The notes under the pieces are model-generated. The model was not told the DNA's origin and searched no databases. It saw only the letters and a program-made list of their open reading frames with translations. Below are positions 55,260 through 63,899 of a DNA stretch of 64,000 nt, in pieces; the first letter of the stretch is position 1; each line of letters begins with the position of its first letter. The stretch lies in assembly GCA_021817985.1 (NCBI GenBank), contig JAKAFK010000001.1, positions 113,655-177,654 of the forward strand. The letters are read 5' to 3'. The position numbers were made by a program, and so were the translations under genes. Source of the stretch: Pseudomonadota bacterium. GTDB lineage: Bacteria; Pseudomonadota; Gammaproteobacteria; Burkholderiales; JAKAFK01.

Positions 55260-57635
55260 TTATTTGACGCATACAGCACGCACCTGGGCCATATCCGTCA
55301 TGCCCTGCAGGACCTTCTCGATGCCATCCTGCTTCAGGGTCCGCATCCCCTCGCCCAGCGCCGCGGCCAGGATCTCGGCGACGCGGGCACGTTCCTGAAT
55401 GTGCCGCTTGATGGCATCGCTGCACACCAGCAACTCGTGAAGCCCCATGCGGCCCCGATAGCCTGTGCCGTTACAGGCATCGCACCCTGCCGGCTCGAAC
55501 AGCGTCAACTCGCCTCCGGGGGCGCCATAGGCTGCTCGCCATTCCGCCAGCAGCGCGTTCTGCGCGGCCTGACGCTCCGCGGTCCCCGAGGCCAGTTCGG
55601 CACAGTACTCGACGGCTAGCTTTTCGAGTTCGGCGGCGGATGCCGAATAGCCGCGCTTGCAATTCGGACAGAGGCATTTGGCCAGGCGCTGGGCGAGGAT
55701 GCCCAGCAGGGCGTCGGCAAAGTTGAACGGGTCCATGCCCATGTCCAGCAGGCGCACGATGCTCTCCGGCGCGCTGTTGGTATGCAGCGTCGACAGGACC
55801 AGGTGGCCGGTCAACGAGGCTTCCACACCGATGGCCACGGTCTCGTGGTCGCGCATTTCCCCCACCATGATGACATCCGGGTCGGCGCGCAGGAAGGCGC
55901 GCATGGCGGCGGCGAAGGTGAAGCCGGTCTTGGGGTTCACTTGCACCTGCCTCAAGCCCCGCTGGGTGATTTCCACGGGATCCTCGGCCGTCCAGATCTT
56001 GGTCTCTGGCGTGTTGATGTAGCCTACGACCGAGTGCAGGGTCGTCGTCTTTCCGGAGCCGGTCGGGCCACAGACCAGGAACAGGCCGTAAGGGCGCGAC
56101 ACCAGGGTCTTGATGTTCTTGAGGTTGTTAGGACTCAATCCAAGGGCGTCGACGGGTTTGGGCTTGCCCGCCGCGAGGATTCGCAGCACCACGTCTTCCA
56201 ATCCCCCGGCGGTCGGCAGCGTCGCGACCCGCAGCTCGATGTCCAAGGGCCCGAATCGCCGGAATTTGATCTTGCCATCCTGCGGCTTGCGTTTTTCCGA
56301 GATATCCAGGTCGCACATGATCTTGATCCGGGCGACCAACGCGTTGCGCACGCTGGGTGGCAATTCGATGTAAGGAACCAGCGTGCCGTCCTTGCGGAAG
56401 CGAATCGCAGTTTTTTCCTTGCCGCCGTAGGGCTCGATATGGATGTCCGAGGCGCCCTGCTCATGGGCGTCCATGATGATCCGGTTGACGAGCCGCACGA
56501 GCTCATTGTCGGCGGCCGCCGACTGTTCGTCCTGGGCCGCTTCCGTTTCCTCGCGCTCCGCATCGAGCGTGGACACCATGAGCCCGATGGAGCCGCGCTC
56601 GAGCTCATCGCCGAAGAACTGCCGCACGGTCTGGGCGAATTCGCGCTGGCTGCAGACGCGATAGTCGAGCCGACGTCCCGGAAAGATCTGTTCAGCCGCA
56701 TGCCCCCCCTTCAACGCTTCGGGATCCGTCGTGAGGACAATCAGCCCGTGCTCGTTTTCTTCGAGGGGCAGCCACCGGTTGGATTCCACATAAACGCGCT
56801 TCAGCCCCACGAGAAGGGCGTCAGGCTTCGCGCGATTCGCCCGGAACGGCTCGTAGGGGACGTCATAGAAAGCGCCCAAGGCCTTGCCCGCGTTCTCGGG
56901 GGACACCTGAAACTCGTCGATGAGCACATCCTCGAGGGGCCTGTTCTTGCGCCGTGCGGCCCGCATCGCAAGGTTGAGTTCGGCCGCCGAGAGAATCCCC
57001 CGACGGCACAGGTCATCGAACTGACCGAGCGCCGGCGCCGGCTGCGCCGACTTGCGTTGCCTGAAGGCGATTGCCAGCGTCTTGGCGATCTCCGTCAAAT
57101 CCCCGTCCGCCAGGCGCGGGAAGCGCAGCCCGGAAAGGGTATTGATCAGCTGCACGACGCCCAGCAGCTCGTCACCGTCATCAAGGATGGGGGCCACCAG
57201 CATCTGCTTCGCGCGATAACCGGTACGCTTGTCCACGTCCGGCAGGAAATGGAGCGCCGGGCTCAGGCGACGCAGTTCCTCCTGATCATAGACGTCCGCG
57301 ATATTCAACAAGGTCTTGGTGGCTGCGGCATACCCGGCGATGCTCTGGGTCGAAACCGGCAATCGGATATCCTTGAAGGCATCCAGTCCGGTCTTCACCT
57401 TCGAGACGATGCACTGGCCGTCGTCGCTCGTCACGTAGATCGTAATGCGATCGGCTTCCAGAAGCGCGCAGATCTCCTCGCTCAAGCCGGTGATGATCTC
57501 GTCGATATCTTGCGTGGCGTGGATGCGGTTCGTGATCGCCTGCAGTTTCTTGGTGAATGCAAGGCGACGCCCCATTTCCGTCAGCGCCTGAACGCCGTCC
57601 TCGGCCCCGCTTCTCCCCTTGTCCGGACTTGCCAT
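55260..57635 (-). CDS. GAF domain GspE/PilB-type secretion ATPase
   Basis: 791 residues from ATG 57635 (GAGGA 8 nt upstream; the frame reaches 57662). Order: a GAF domain (about 25-185, IHATQDIDEIITGLSEEICALLEADRITIYV in parts), an N-terminal GspE/MshEN domain (about 200-330), then the T2SE ATPase (about 370-790). The ATPase has Walker A GPTGSGKTTT, Asp box, Walker B-like DPDVIMVGEMRD, His box THLVLSTLHTNSAP-like and a zinc site CLCPNCKRG...CDACNGTGYRG. It powers a type IV pilus or type II secretion machine. The GAF domain suggests control by a ligand such as cyclic nucleotides. No pilus assembly genes are adjacent. Confidence 0.91.
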   Translation of the reverse strand: MASPDKGRSGAEDGVQALTEMGRRLAFTKKLQAITNRIHATQDIDEIITGLSEEICALLEADRITIYVTSDDGQCIVSKVKTGLDAFKDIRLPVSTQSIAGYAAATKTLLNIADVYDQEELRRLSPALHFLPDVDKRTGYRAKQMLVAPILDDGDELLGVVQLINTLSGLRFPRLADGDLTEIAKTLAIAFRQRKSAQPAPALGQFDDLCRRGILSAAELNLAMRAARRKNRPLEDVLIDEFQVSPENAGKALGAFYDVPYEPFRANRAKPDALLVGLKRVYVESNRWLPLEENEHGLIVLTTDPEALKGGHAAEQIFPGRRLDYRVCSQREFAQTVRQFFGDELERGSIGLMVSTLDAEREETEAAQDEQSAAADNELVRLVNRIIMDAHEQGASDIHIEPYGGKEKTAIRFRKDGTLVPYIELPPSVRNALVARIKIMCDLDISEKRKPQDGKIKFRRFGPLDIELRVATLPTAGGLEDVVLRILAAGKPKPVDALGLSPNNLKNIKTLVSRPYGLFLVCGPTGSGKTTTLHSVVGYINTPETKIWTAEDPVEITQRGLRQVQVNPKTGFTFAAAMRAFLRADPDVIMVGEMRDHETVAIGVEASLTGHLVLSTLHTNSAPESIVRLLDMGMDPFNFADALLGILAQRLAKCLCPNCKRGYSASAAELEKLAVEYCAELASGTAERQAAQNALLAEWRAAYGAPGGELTLFEPAGCDACNGTGYRGRMGLHELLVCSDAIKRHIQERARVAEILAAALGEGMRTLKQDGIEKVLQGMTDMAQVRAVCVK

Positions 57636-57737
57636 CGATGCAATCCTCTGTGATCTTCCCAAGAGATCGCCCGCACGCCCAACAGGCGTCCCATCCTTCG
57701 GCCGAATGCCTCGCCGGATTTGCGCCCGGTCCAGCGC

Positions 57738-58505
57738 CTATATATCGAATGTTGCGCCCGGCTCGAGCGGCTTGACCGCCATCCCGCGCAGGCGCGTTCC
57801 GATTTGGTCCATGATCGCCTCGACATCGCCCGGCTTCTGGTGGCAGATGAAAATGTCGGCAGCGTGCGCCAGTTTATTCAATTCGTCTTTCAGTCGGGCC
57901 GGATGAAGGTGCTTCGAGCGTCGGGCGAGCTCCGCCAGCCGGTCGGGGAAGGCCGTCTCGATGAGCAGGTAACGCAGGTCGCAGATCGCATTGACGCATT
58001 CCCAGAACGCATCGCACCCAAAGGTGTCGCCGCTGAAAACCAGGCTCGCCCGCGTTCCCTGCAGATGATAGCCGACGGCGGGCACGGTATGTTCGGCGGG
58101 CAGCGGCGTGATGCGCCGCCCGTTCCCGAGCTCGATGGCCTGGCGCAGCGCCACCGGCGCGAAGGCGAGATAAGGATGCCGGGCATCCGGAATGACGGAG
58201 AAATCAGGCCAGATGTGTCCATTGAAGATATGGCGCCGCAGCGCGTCGATGGTCTGCGGCAACGCGTGCACCACCATCGGCCGTGCGCGCGCCGCACCGA
58301 CCGCGTCTGCGAGGAACGCGAGGCCGACCGTGTGATCCAGATGGGCATGGGTGACGAACACATGGTCTATGCGCGCGGCCTCCGCGAGACGGAGCGTTTC
58401 AACCCCTGTGCCCGCATCAATGAGGATGTCATCGTCGACCCGCAAGGACGTGGTCGGCGCCTGCTCGCCAATGCCGCCGCTTGCGCCCAGCACCTTGATG
58501 ATCAT
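57738..58505 (-). CDS. MBL-fold hydrolase (class II cAMP phosphodiesterase-like)
   Basis: 255 residues from ATG 58505, with GGAG 10 nt upstream; the frame is open to 58760. Metallo-beta-lactamase motif THAHLDHTVG, further metal ligands AEHTVPAVGYH, VFSGDTF and a final ICHQKPGD. The start MIIKVLGASGGIG and TSLRVDDDILIDAGTG fit the beta-lactamase-2 or class II cAMP phosphodiesterase group. It lies upstream of the GAF-ATPase on the same strand, 102 bp away. Given that the ATPase has a GAF domain, a cyclic-nucleotide link is tempting but unproven. Confidence 0.87.
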   Translation of the reverse strand: MIIKVLGASGGIGEQAPTTSLRVDDDILIDAGTGVETLRLAEAARIDHVFVTHAHLDHTVGLAFLADAVGAARARPMVVHALPQTIDALRRHIFNGHIWPDFSVIPDARHPYLAFAPVALRQAIELGNGRRITPLPAEHTVPAVGYHLQGTRASLVFSGDTFGCDAFWECVNAICDLRYLLIETAFPDRLAELARRSKHLHPARLKDELNKLAHAADIFICHQKPGDVEAIMDQIGTRLRGMAVKPLEPGATFDI

Positions 58506-59100
58506 GCGTTTGCGTCTCCGCCATCCTCGGGTTTGCACGAACCGCGCCGTGATGCCTGGGAATGATACGCCATGGCCGACGCGTCTGAAAGCCGAGGGCA
58601 ACGCCCCACGGGGCACGACGGTCAGAACCCGGTCGCTGGCGCGTGGCGGCGCGATGCCCGGACATCCGTCTTGCCTTTCCTTACCGCTTGCGGTAACGTA
58701 GGGAGATCCTGCCATCAGCTTGTCCCTTGATCCCGGAACGCTGGCACCGGCGATTTGCAAGGCGCGTCAGCGCGCCACCGTATGGTGTGCCTTTGTGGGC
58801 GAAACCGGTCCGCAATCCGAACACGAGGCTGAAGCCGACTCGTGGCATCGTCCCTGCCCGCGGTTCCGTGCAGCCCTCATGCGCGGTGTCGCCATGACAC
58901 GACAGCGGGCTGAGGGGCGGATCGCCCCTTAATGTTGGCGCAGGGTTTTTCCCTTGCGGCGGGCATCCGGGCTCCGGCCGAACGTCCCTTGCGATGCGGC
59001 GACGGTTCGTGACGGGTGATGGCGCCCGCGCGCAGGCACGCATCCGAATTCGGTATGCCCAGGCGCTGCGCCGCGGGGGATTGTTCTAACAACAAACTCG
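58506..59100. other. Gene-free stretch before the NMO-like gene
   Basis: About 595 bp. TTACCGC-TT-GCGGTAA (58681-58696) is a small perfect palindrome that could be an operator. Nothing else is recognised, and no ORF is convincing. Confidence 0.4.
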
Positions 59101-60267
59101 ATGATTGATACTACCTTGCCGATGTTGCACATCAAAGGACGCACGCTATTACCCATCGTCCAAGGCGGGATGGGGGTCGGGGTCTCCGCCCACCGCCTGG
59201 CGGGCGCGGTGGCCGCCGCCGGCGCCATGGGGACGATTGCCAGCATCGATCTCCACCACCATCATGCCGATCTCGTCGAACAAGCCAAGCGCGTGCGCGA
59301 CAAGGCCCAGCGCGACGCGCTCAATATGGTGGCGCTCGAACGCGAGGTGACGCTTGCGCTGGCGATGGCGCAAGGGCGCGGGCTCATCGCAGTCAACGTG
59401 ATGAAGGCCGTGACCGAGCATGCGGCCTATGTACGCCAAGCGTGCGCGAGCGGCGCCCAGGCGATCGTCATGGGGGCCGGGTTGCCGCTCGATCTGCCCG
59501 ACCTCGCGCAAGACTATCCGGATGTTGCACTGATCCCGATCCTGTCCGATGCGCGCGGCATCGGGGTGGTGCTCAAGAAATGGATGCGCAAGAGCCGGTT
59601 GCCGGACGCCATCGTGATCGAACATCCGCGCATGGCGGGCGGCCATCTCGGCGTCACGCGGCTTGAGGAACTGGGAGATACGCGCTTCGATTTCGAAGTG
59701 GTCCTTGCCCAGACCTTCGACCTCATGCGCGGCCTTGGTCTCGAGCAAGAAAACATACCGCTGATCGTGGCGGGCGGCATCAACTCGCACGAGCGAATCC
59801 GATACCTGCTCGGACTGGGGGCGTCCGGCGTCCAGCTCGGGACGCCGTTTGCCGTCACCATCGAGGGCGATGCCCACCCCAACTTCAAGCGCGTGCTGGC
59901 CGAGGCCCGGCCTGAGGACATCGTCACCTTCACCAGCGCGGCGGGCCTGCCCGCACGCGGCGTGCTCACGCCCTGGCTCAAGAACTACCTGCGGCGCGAA
60001 GGCCATTTGCAGCGTTGCGCCAAGGGGAGCGAGGAGCGCTGCGCCTCCGGGCTGCATTGCCTGTCCATGTGCGGCTTGCGCGATGGGCTGGCCAAGTTCG
60101 GCCAATTCTGCATCGATTCGCAGCTCGCCGCGGCACTGCGCGGGGACGTGAACAAGGGCCTGTTTTTCCGTGGCACGGAAAGCCTGCCGTTCGGAGCCGC
60201 CATTCGCTCCGTGCAGGACCTGCTCGAATATCTGCTGACCGGCCGCGATCCTGCCCTTTCGGCTTAG
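59101..60267 (+). CDS. Nitronate monooxygenase-like FMN enzyme
   Basis: 388 residues, TIM-barrel flavoenzyme of the 2-nitropropane dioxygenase/NMO/FabK family. FMN phosphate motifs VAGGINSHERI and LGLGASGVQLGTPF, start LLPIVQGGMGVGVSAHRLAG. A Cys-rich segment (SGLHCLSMCGLRDGLAKFGQFCI) with C-x3-C-x11-C spacing is unusual for NMO and could bind a metal or cluster. No FabK partner genes are seen, so assignment to nitronate oxidation is only at family level. Ends before a terminator-like hairpin. Confidence 0.85.
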   Translation: MIDTTLPMLHIKGRTLLPIVQGGMGVGVSAHRLAGAVAAAGAMGTIASIDLHHHHADLVEQAKRVRDKAQRDALNMVALEREVTLALAMAQGRGLIAVNVMKAVTEHAAYVRQACASGAQAIVMGAGLPLDLPDLAQDYPDVALIPILSDARGIGVVLKKWMRKSRLPDAIVIEHPRMAGGHLGVTRLEELGDTRFDFEVVLAQTFDLMRGLGLEQENIPLIVAGGINSHERIRYLLGLGASGVQLGTPFAVTIEGDAHPNFKRVLAEARPEDIVTFTSAAGLPARGVLTPWLKNYLRREGHLQRCAKGSEERCASGLHCLSMCGLRDGLAKFGQFCIDSQLAAALRGDVNKGLFFRGTESLPFGAAIRSVQDLLEYLLTGRDPALSA

Positions 60268-60276
60268 CGCGGACAC

Positions 60277-60298
60277 GCACCGCCCAAGAAGGCGGTGC
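60277..60298 (+). terminator. Hairpin after the NMO-like gene
   Basis: GCACCGCC / GGCGGTGC, an 8-bp stem with a 6-nt loop, followed by GCCTTGCCCTATTTT. The T-run is imperfect. Confidence 0.6.
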
Positions 60299-60365
60299 GC
60301 CTTGCCCTATTTTGCGATAACATCCTCGTCTTGTCCTATATTTGTCGAAAGGGAAGCCCCACCCC

Positions 60366-61307
60366 ATGGCGCTCTCGGATGTCGTGAATACGTTCGGCCG
60401 GCACATGTCGCGCGTGCACGGCGAGCCCGTGCACAAGATCGCGCTGGATGCCGGCTTCACCTGCCCCAACCGGGACGGCAGCCGGGGACGGGGAGGGTGC
60501 ACGTTTTGCAACAACGCATCGTTCAGCCCGAACGGCCGCGCGCCCGAGAGCATCGACGTGCAGCTTGCGAAAGGACGGGAAATCATTGCCGGACTCACCG
60601 GCGCCCGCCTCTTCATCGCATACTTTCAAGCCTATACCAACACATACGCGCGCGTGGAACAGCTGTCGCAGGCCTACGAGCACGCACTGGCCCAGCCGGG
60701 CGTCATCGGTCTTTCGATAGGCACCCGCCCGGATTGCGTACCCGACGCGGTGCTCGATCTGCTGGTGCATTACCGCGATCAGGGCAAGGAGGTGTGGCTG
60801 GAATTGGGGCTCCAGTCCGCTTTCGACGAGACCCTGGCACGCGTCAACCGCGGCCACACTTTGGCGGAATATCGGGACACGGTCGCCAGGGCTCGGGCCC
60901 GCGGCCTCAATGTGTGCACGCACCTGATCGTCGGCCTGCCCGGAGAGACCGAGGAACACGCCCACCGCACCCTCGATACGGTGCTCGATCTCGGGGTCGA
61001 CGGCCTCAAGCTGCACCCGTTGCACGTGGTCAAAGGCACCCGCCTGGCCAACGATTGGCGACGCCGCGACTACCAGCCCTTGGAGCGAGAGGACTATGCG
61101 CGCGTCGCCGCCGATCTCATCGAACGCACCCCGGCGCACATCGTCTTCCACCGGGTGACGGGAACCGCTCCGCAGGCCGTCTTGCTGGCACCGCAGTGGT
61201 GCGCGCACAAATGGGGTGTCATCAATGCCATCGAAGCGCAACTGCGCCGACGAGGCCGCCGACAAGGGGCCGCGATAGCCAGCCGGGATGCGGTCCATGC
61301 CGCTTGA
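60366..61307 (+). CDS. TIGR01212-family radical SAM protein (YhcC-like)
   Basis: 313 residues from ATG 60366 (the frame opens with a TTG at 60342). The cluster motif is Cys33-x11-Cys45-x2-Cys48 (FTCPNRDG ... GGCTFCNN), as in YhcC, rather than the usual CX3CX2C. Other hallmarks are LSIGTRPDC, LGLQSAFDETL and HLIVGLPGET. Substrate unknown; may modify tRNA. Its last codons come near the ubiT gene, 52 bp away. Confidence 0.9.
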   Translation: MALSDVVNTFGRHMSRVHGEPVHKIALDAGFTCPNRDGSRGRGGCTFCNNASFSPNGRAPESIDVQLAKGREIIAGLTGARLFIAYFQAYTNTYARVEQLSQAYEHALAQPGVIGLSIGTRPDCVPDAVLDLLVHYRDQGKEVWLELGLQSAFDETLARVNRGHTLAEYRDTVARARARGLNVCTHLIVGLPGETEEHAHRTLDTVLDLGVDGLKLHPLHVVKGTRLANDWRRRDYQPLEREDYARVAADLIERTPAHIVFHRVTGTAPQAVLLAPQWCAHKWGVINAIEAQLRRRGRRQGAAIASRDAVHAA

Positions 61308-61359
61308 AGCGCCGGCCCTTGCGCCCTACCCTCTTCGTTTGCCTTTCAAGGAGATCCCC

Positions 61360-61833
61360 ATGCGCCTGCCGCTACCCCCAGCCCCCATGGTGCACCTGAT
61401 TGCCGCGCTGCCGCAGTACCCCCATGCGCGGGTGTTCTGCACCTTCCTCAATGTCGCGCTCGCCGAGCAGCTGCGGCCCGAAGCGCTCGCGCCGCTGCGC
61501 GGCAAGCACGTGTGCATCCGGATCAAGGACGTGGGAATTGCGCTTCATTTCACCGTCACCGCTCGGGGATTCGCGCCCCTGTGGGCCGATGGTAGCCCGG
61601 ATCTCGCGATCTCGGCCCGCGCCGAAGATTTTCTCGCCTTGGCCCTGCGCAAGGAGGATCCCGACACGCTGTTCTTCACACGGCGCCTCCTCATGGAGGG
61701 GGATACGGAGTTGGGTCTGTTCGTCAAGAACACCCTCGATGCGCTCGAACTGCCCCCGCTCGATCTGTCGTTGCTCTCGCCACGCCGCGTTCTCGCCACG
61801 GCCGCGGCCCGAGTTCGCGTGGCGCTCGGCTGA
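61360..61833 (+). CDS. ubiT: Oxygen-independent ubiquinone biosynthesis accessory factor UbiT
   Basis: 157 residues from ATG 61360, with AAGGAG before it. SCP2-type lipid-binding fold; GKHVCIRIKDVGIALHFTV and the strongly conserved MEGDTELGLFVKNTLDALELP match UbiT (YhbT). UbiT works with UbiU and UbiV to make ubiquinone without O2; those genes are not in this window. E. coli UbiT is about 174 residues. The location by an nrdG-like gene and ccoP fits microaerobic or anaerobic life. Confidence 0.85.
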   Translation: MRLPLPPAPMVHLIAALPQYPHARVFCTFLNVALAEQLRPEALAPLRGKHVCIRIKDVGIALHFTVTARGFAPLWADGSPDLAISARAEDFLALALRKEDPDTLFFTRRLLMEGDTELGLFVKNTLDALELPPLDLSLLSPRRVLATAAARVRVALG

Positions 61834-61854
61834 CCCGCTCGACAGGAGGCGGTA

Positions 61855-61870
61855 ATGCCATATATTGTGT
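61855..61870 (+). promoter_or_regulatory. NrdR-like box 1 upstream of the nrdG-like operon
   Basis: ATGCCATATATTGTGT matches 13 of 16 positions of ACACWATATATWGTGT, with a perfect right half. Its centre is 32 bp from that of box 2. Confidence 0.75.
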
Positions 61871-61886
61871 TCAACAACAACACCTG

Positions 61887-61902
61887 ACACAATATATCGC
61901 AT
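61887..61902 (+). promoter_or_regulatory. NrdR-like box 2 upstream of the nrdG-like operon
   Basis: ACACAATATATCGCAT matches 13 of 16 positions, with a perfect left half (ACACAATATAT). Together with box 1 it forms an 11-bp inverted repeat around a 16-bp spacer, and the pair overlaps the presumed promoter 70-120 bp before the first ORF. Confidence 0.75.
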
Positions 61903-61974
61903 GTACGCTGAACGACCGCCGCCGGCGGCGAACGCACGGACGCCGCGTCGTGATGCGACCATCGGGGAACGCGC

Positions 61975-62400
61975 ATGGCGAAGCTGCTGCTCATCAACCG
62001 GAAGTCTCCCGAGAGCTTCTGGCGCCCCAAGTGGGCGGTCGACAACATGCTGCCGGACACCGTTGCCGCGGGAGAGACGGAATGCATCTACCGCGAATCG
62101 GGCAGCGTGCGTCTCGAAGACTCTCCGACGCCGCGTTTTGACCTTCTGAATCTCCCGCTCTACCGCACCGCCACCCGCCAGTTCTCGCGCGGCTCCCCCT
62201 ATCGGTGCGAGTCTTGCGACATCGTTGTGATGTTCGGACGCAAGCCGCGGACGAAGCGCCTGGAGCAGGTCGAGCGGGAACTGGACGCGTCGCGGGCGCA
62301 TGCGCTCCACAACGGGTTTATCGTCGACGACGCGCTTCGCGAGCGCCTCGAGATCGATTCCTCCATCTTCAACCTTGTCCTCGATCCACACGTTCCCTGA
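61975..62400 (+). CDS. Truncated radical-SAM (B12-binding type)-like protein
   Basis: 141 residues, first in a unit with the nrdG-like gene; GGGGAA precedes ATG 61975. The N-terminus (LLLINRKSPESFWRPKWAVD) and the segment TPRFDLLNLPLYRTATRQFSRG then CESCDI...FGRKPRTKRLEQVERELDA resemble parts of a B12-binding/radical SAM protein. Most of the B12 domain and nearly all of the SAM barrel are missing. The cluster motif is GSPYRCESCDI: residue 74 is Ser where the first Cys (GCP) of CX3CX2C should be; Cys78 and Cys81 remain. It therefore probably cannot form a normal [4Fe-4S] site. The frame is open throughout. It may be a decayed gene or a repurposed small protein. Confidence 0.65.
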   Translation: MAKLLLINRKSPESFWRPKWAVDNMLPDTVAAGETECIYRESGSVRLEDSPTPRFDLLNLPLYRTATRQFSRGSPYRCESCDIVVMFGRKPRTKRLEQVERELDASRAHALHNGFIVDDALRERLEIDSSIFNLVLDPHVP

Positions 62401-62408
62401 GGCCTGCC

Positions 62409-63122
62409 TTGGAAGCGCAACCGACCATCACGGGGTTCACCCCTTTCACGACCACCGATTACCCTGGATGCCTTGCCGCCGTGCTGTTTACGCAGGGCTG
62501 CCCCTGGTCGTGCCCATATTGCCACAACCCGCATTTGCGCCCGTCGCAAGAAGAGTCCTCCTCCATCGGGTGGGCGCGCATCACCCGCTTCCTGGCCAGC
62601 CGAACAGGACTCCTCGACGGGGTCGTCTTCAGCGGCGGTGAACCCACCCTGCAGCGCGGGCTACCCGAAGCATTGCGCGAAATCCGCACACTGGGCTTCA
62701 AGACCGGGCTGCACACGGCAGGCATCTACCCCGAGCGGCTCGCAAGCGTGCTCCCGCTCCTTGACTGGGTGGGACTCGATATCAAGGGACTGCCCGCAGG
62801 CTATGCAGGCATCACGGGAGCGCAGGGGAGCGCAGAGCGCGCGTTCCGGAGCCTCAGGCTGGTCCTCGACAGCGGCATCGCCTATGAGGTGCGCACCACG
62901 GTCCATGCCCGGCTGACGACCTTCGCGGAACTCGTCGCACTCGCCCACACCCTGGCCGATGCCGGTGTCCGGCACTACGCGCTGCAGGCGTTCCGGCCAC
63001 AGGGGTGCATCGACCCGGCCCTGACCGAGGACGGCGGCGCACAAGCGATCGTCGAGGCGGTCCGTGAACGCATCGCGCCCTTGTTCGAAACCTTTCGCAT
63101 GCAAACCGAGGCCGCCGATTGA
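62409..63122 (+). CDS. nrdG: Anaerobic ribonucleotide reductase activating protein, NrdG2-like
   Basis: 237 residues from a TTG at 62409, 8 bp after the previous stop and with TGAGG upstream. Radical SAM cluster motif at Cys31-x3-Cys35-x2-Cys38 (GCPWSCPYCHN), followed by GVVFSGGEPTLQ and VGLDIKGLP. This is the longer NrdG2 type found in pseudomonads, which installs the glycyl radical on NrdD. The paired NrdR-like boxes 500 bp upstream support a role in dNTP synthesis. No nrdD is present on either side in this window. Confidence 0.87.
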   Translation: MEAQPTITGFTPFTTTDYPGCLAAVLFTQGCPWSCPYCHNPHLRPSQEESSSIGWARITRFLASRTGLLDGVVFSGGEPTLQRGLPEALREIRTLGFKTGLHTAGIYPERLASVLPLLDWVGLDIKGLPAGYAGITGAQGSAERAFRSLRLVLDSGIAYEVRTTVHARLTTFAELVALAHTLADAGVRHYALQAFRPQGCIDPALTEDGGAQAIVEAVRERIAPLFETFRMQTEAAD

Positions 63123-63139
63123 GCCCCCGAAAAATGGAA

Positions 63140-63160
63140 CAGGGGCGCTAAGCGCCCCTG
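63140..63160. terminator. Bidirectional hairpin between nrdG-like and cytochrome c4 genes
   Basis: CAGGGGCGC-TAA-GCGCCCCTG, a perfect 9-bp stem with a 3-nt loop, between convergent genes. The plus-strand left flank has an A-run (GAAAAATGG), which becomes a T-run for the leftward gene. Confidence 0.65.
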
Positions 63161-63192
63161 CGAAGTGGCCTTCCGGCCCGGAGAAGAAACAA

Positions 63193-63822
63193 TCAGAGGT
63201 GGGAGAGGTATTCCGCGACCGCGCTGATCTGCGTCGGGGTCAGCTTCGCGGCGATGACGCGCATCATCTTGCCGCCGTCATTCGTGCGTTGCCCGGACTG
63301 GAAATTGTGCAGCTGGGCCTCGATGTACTGCGCGTGTTGGCCGGCCAGGTGCGGGAAGAAGGGCGGGATCCCCTGTCCAACGCGACCATGACAGGCGGCA
63401 CACGCCGGCACGTCGCCGGCCCCTACCGTGAAAATCTGCTTCCCCTGGGCGGCCAAGCGCTGATCGCCGCCGGTGCTCGGCGTAATCTTCTGCGCGTGGA
63501 AATACGCCCCGAGGGCGACCATCTGCTGAGGCGTCAGGGTCGCCGCCATGCCGGCCATGATCGGGTTGGCGCGCGCGCCGCTCTTGAAATCCGCCAGTTC
63601 CTTGGCAATATACGCGGCACCTTGCGAGGCCAATCGCGGATAGGTCGGAACCACGCTGTTGCCGTTGGCGCCATGGCAAGCCGAGCAGACTGAGGCAACA
63701 ATCTGGGCGGCATTTACGGTGCCGCCCGATGCCGCGGGTGCCGCGCTCGCGGCGGGTGCCGCCGCTGCAGGGAGCGCGCCCAGCGCGCCGGCCATCACGA
63801 CCGCCATCGTCCATACTTTCAT
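63193..63822 (-). CDS. Dihaem cytochrome c4
   Basis: 209 residues from ATG 63822 (GGGGGTAGAG upstream). Signal peptide of about 20 residues, then an Ala/Pro-rich linker. Two homologous cytochrome c domains with CSACH at 46-50 and CAACH at 141-145; Met ligands in the downstream NPIMAGMAATL and GKMMRVIAAKL. Cytochrome c4 passes electrons from the bc1 complex to terminal oxidases and sits in or on the periplasmic membrane. It directly follows ccoP, so it probably serves the cbb3 oxidase. Confidence 0.93.
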   Translation of the reverse strand: MKVWTMAVVMAGALGALPAAAAPAASAAPAASGGTVNAAQIVASVCSACHGANGNSVVPTYPRLASQGAAYIAKELADFKSGARANPIMAGMAATLTPQQMVALGAYFHAQKITPSTGGDQRLAAQGKQIFTVGAGDVPACAACHGRVGQGIPPFFPHLAGQHAQYIEAQLHNFQSGQRTNDGGKMMRVIAAKLTPTQISAVAEYLSHL

Positions 63823-63899
63823 CTCTACCCCCTTGTTTGCACGTTTAACTGTTGTCGTTTTGGCTCCTCTGGGGGGAGGCACACCCCCAGACTCGAGTG

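Noticed and set aside
55782..57653. 623-codon plus-strand ORF over the GAF/GspE ATPase
   Set aside because: Mirror frame of a conserved gene; no domains.
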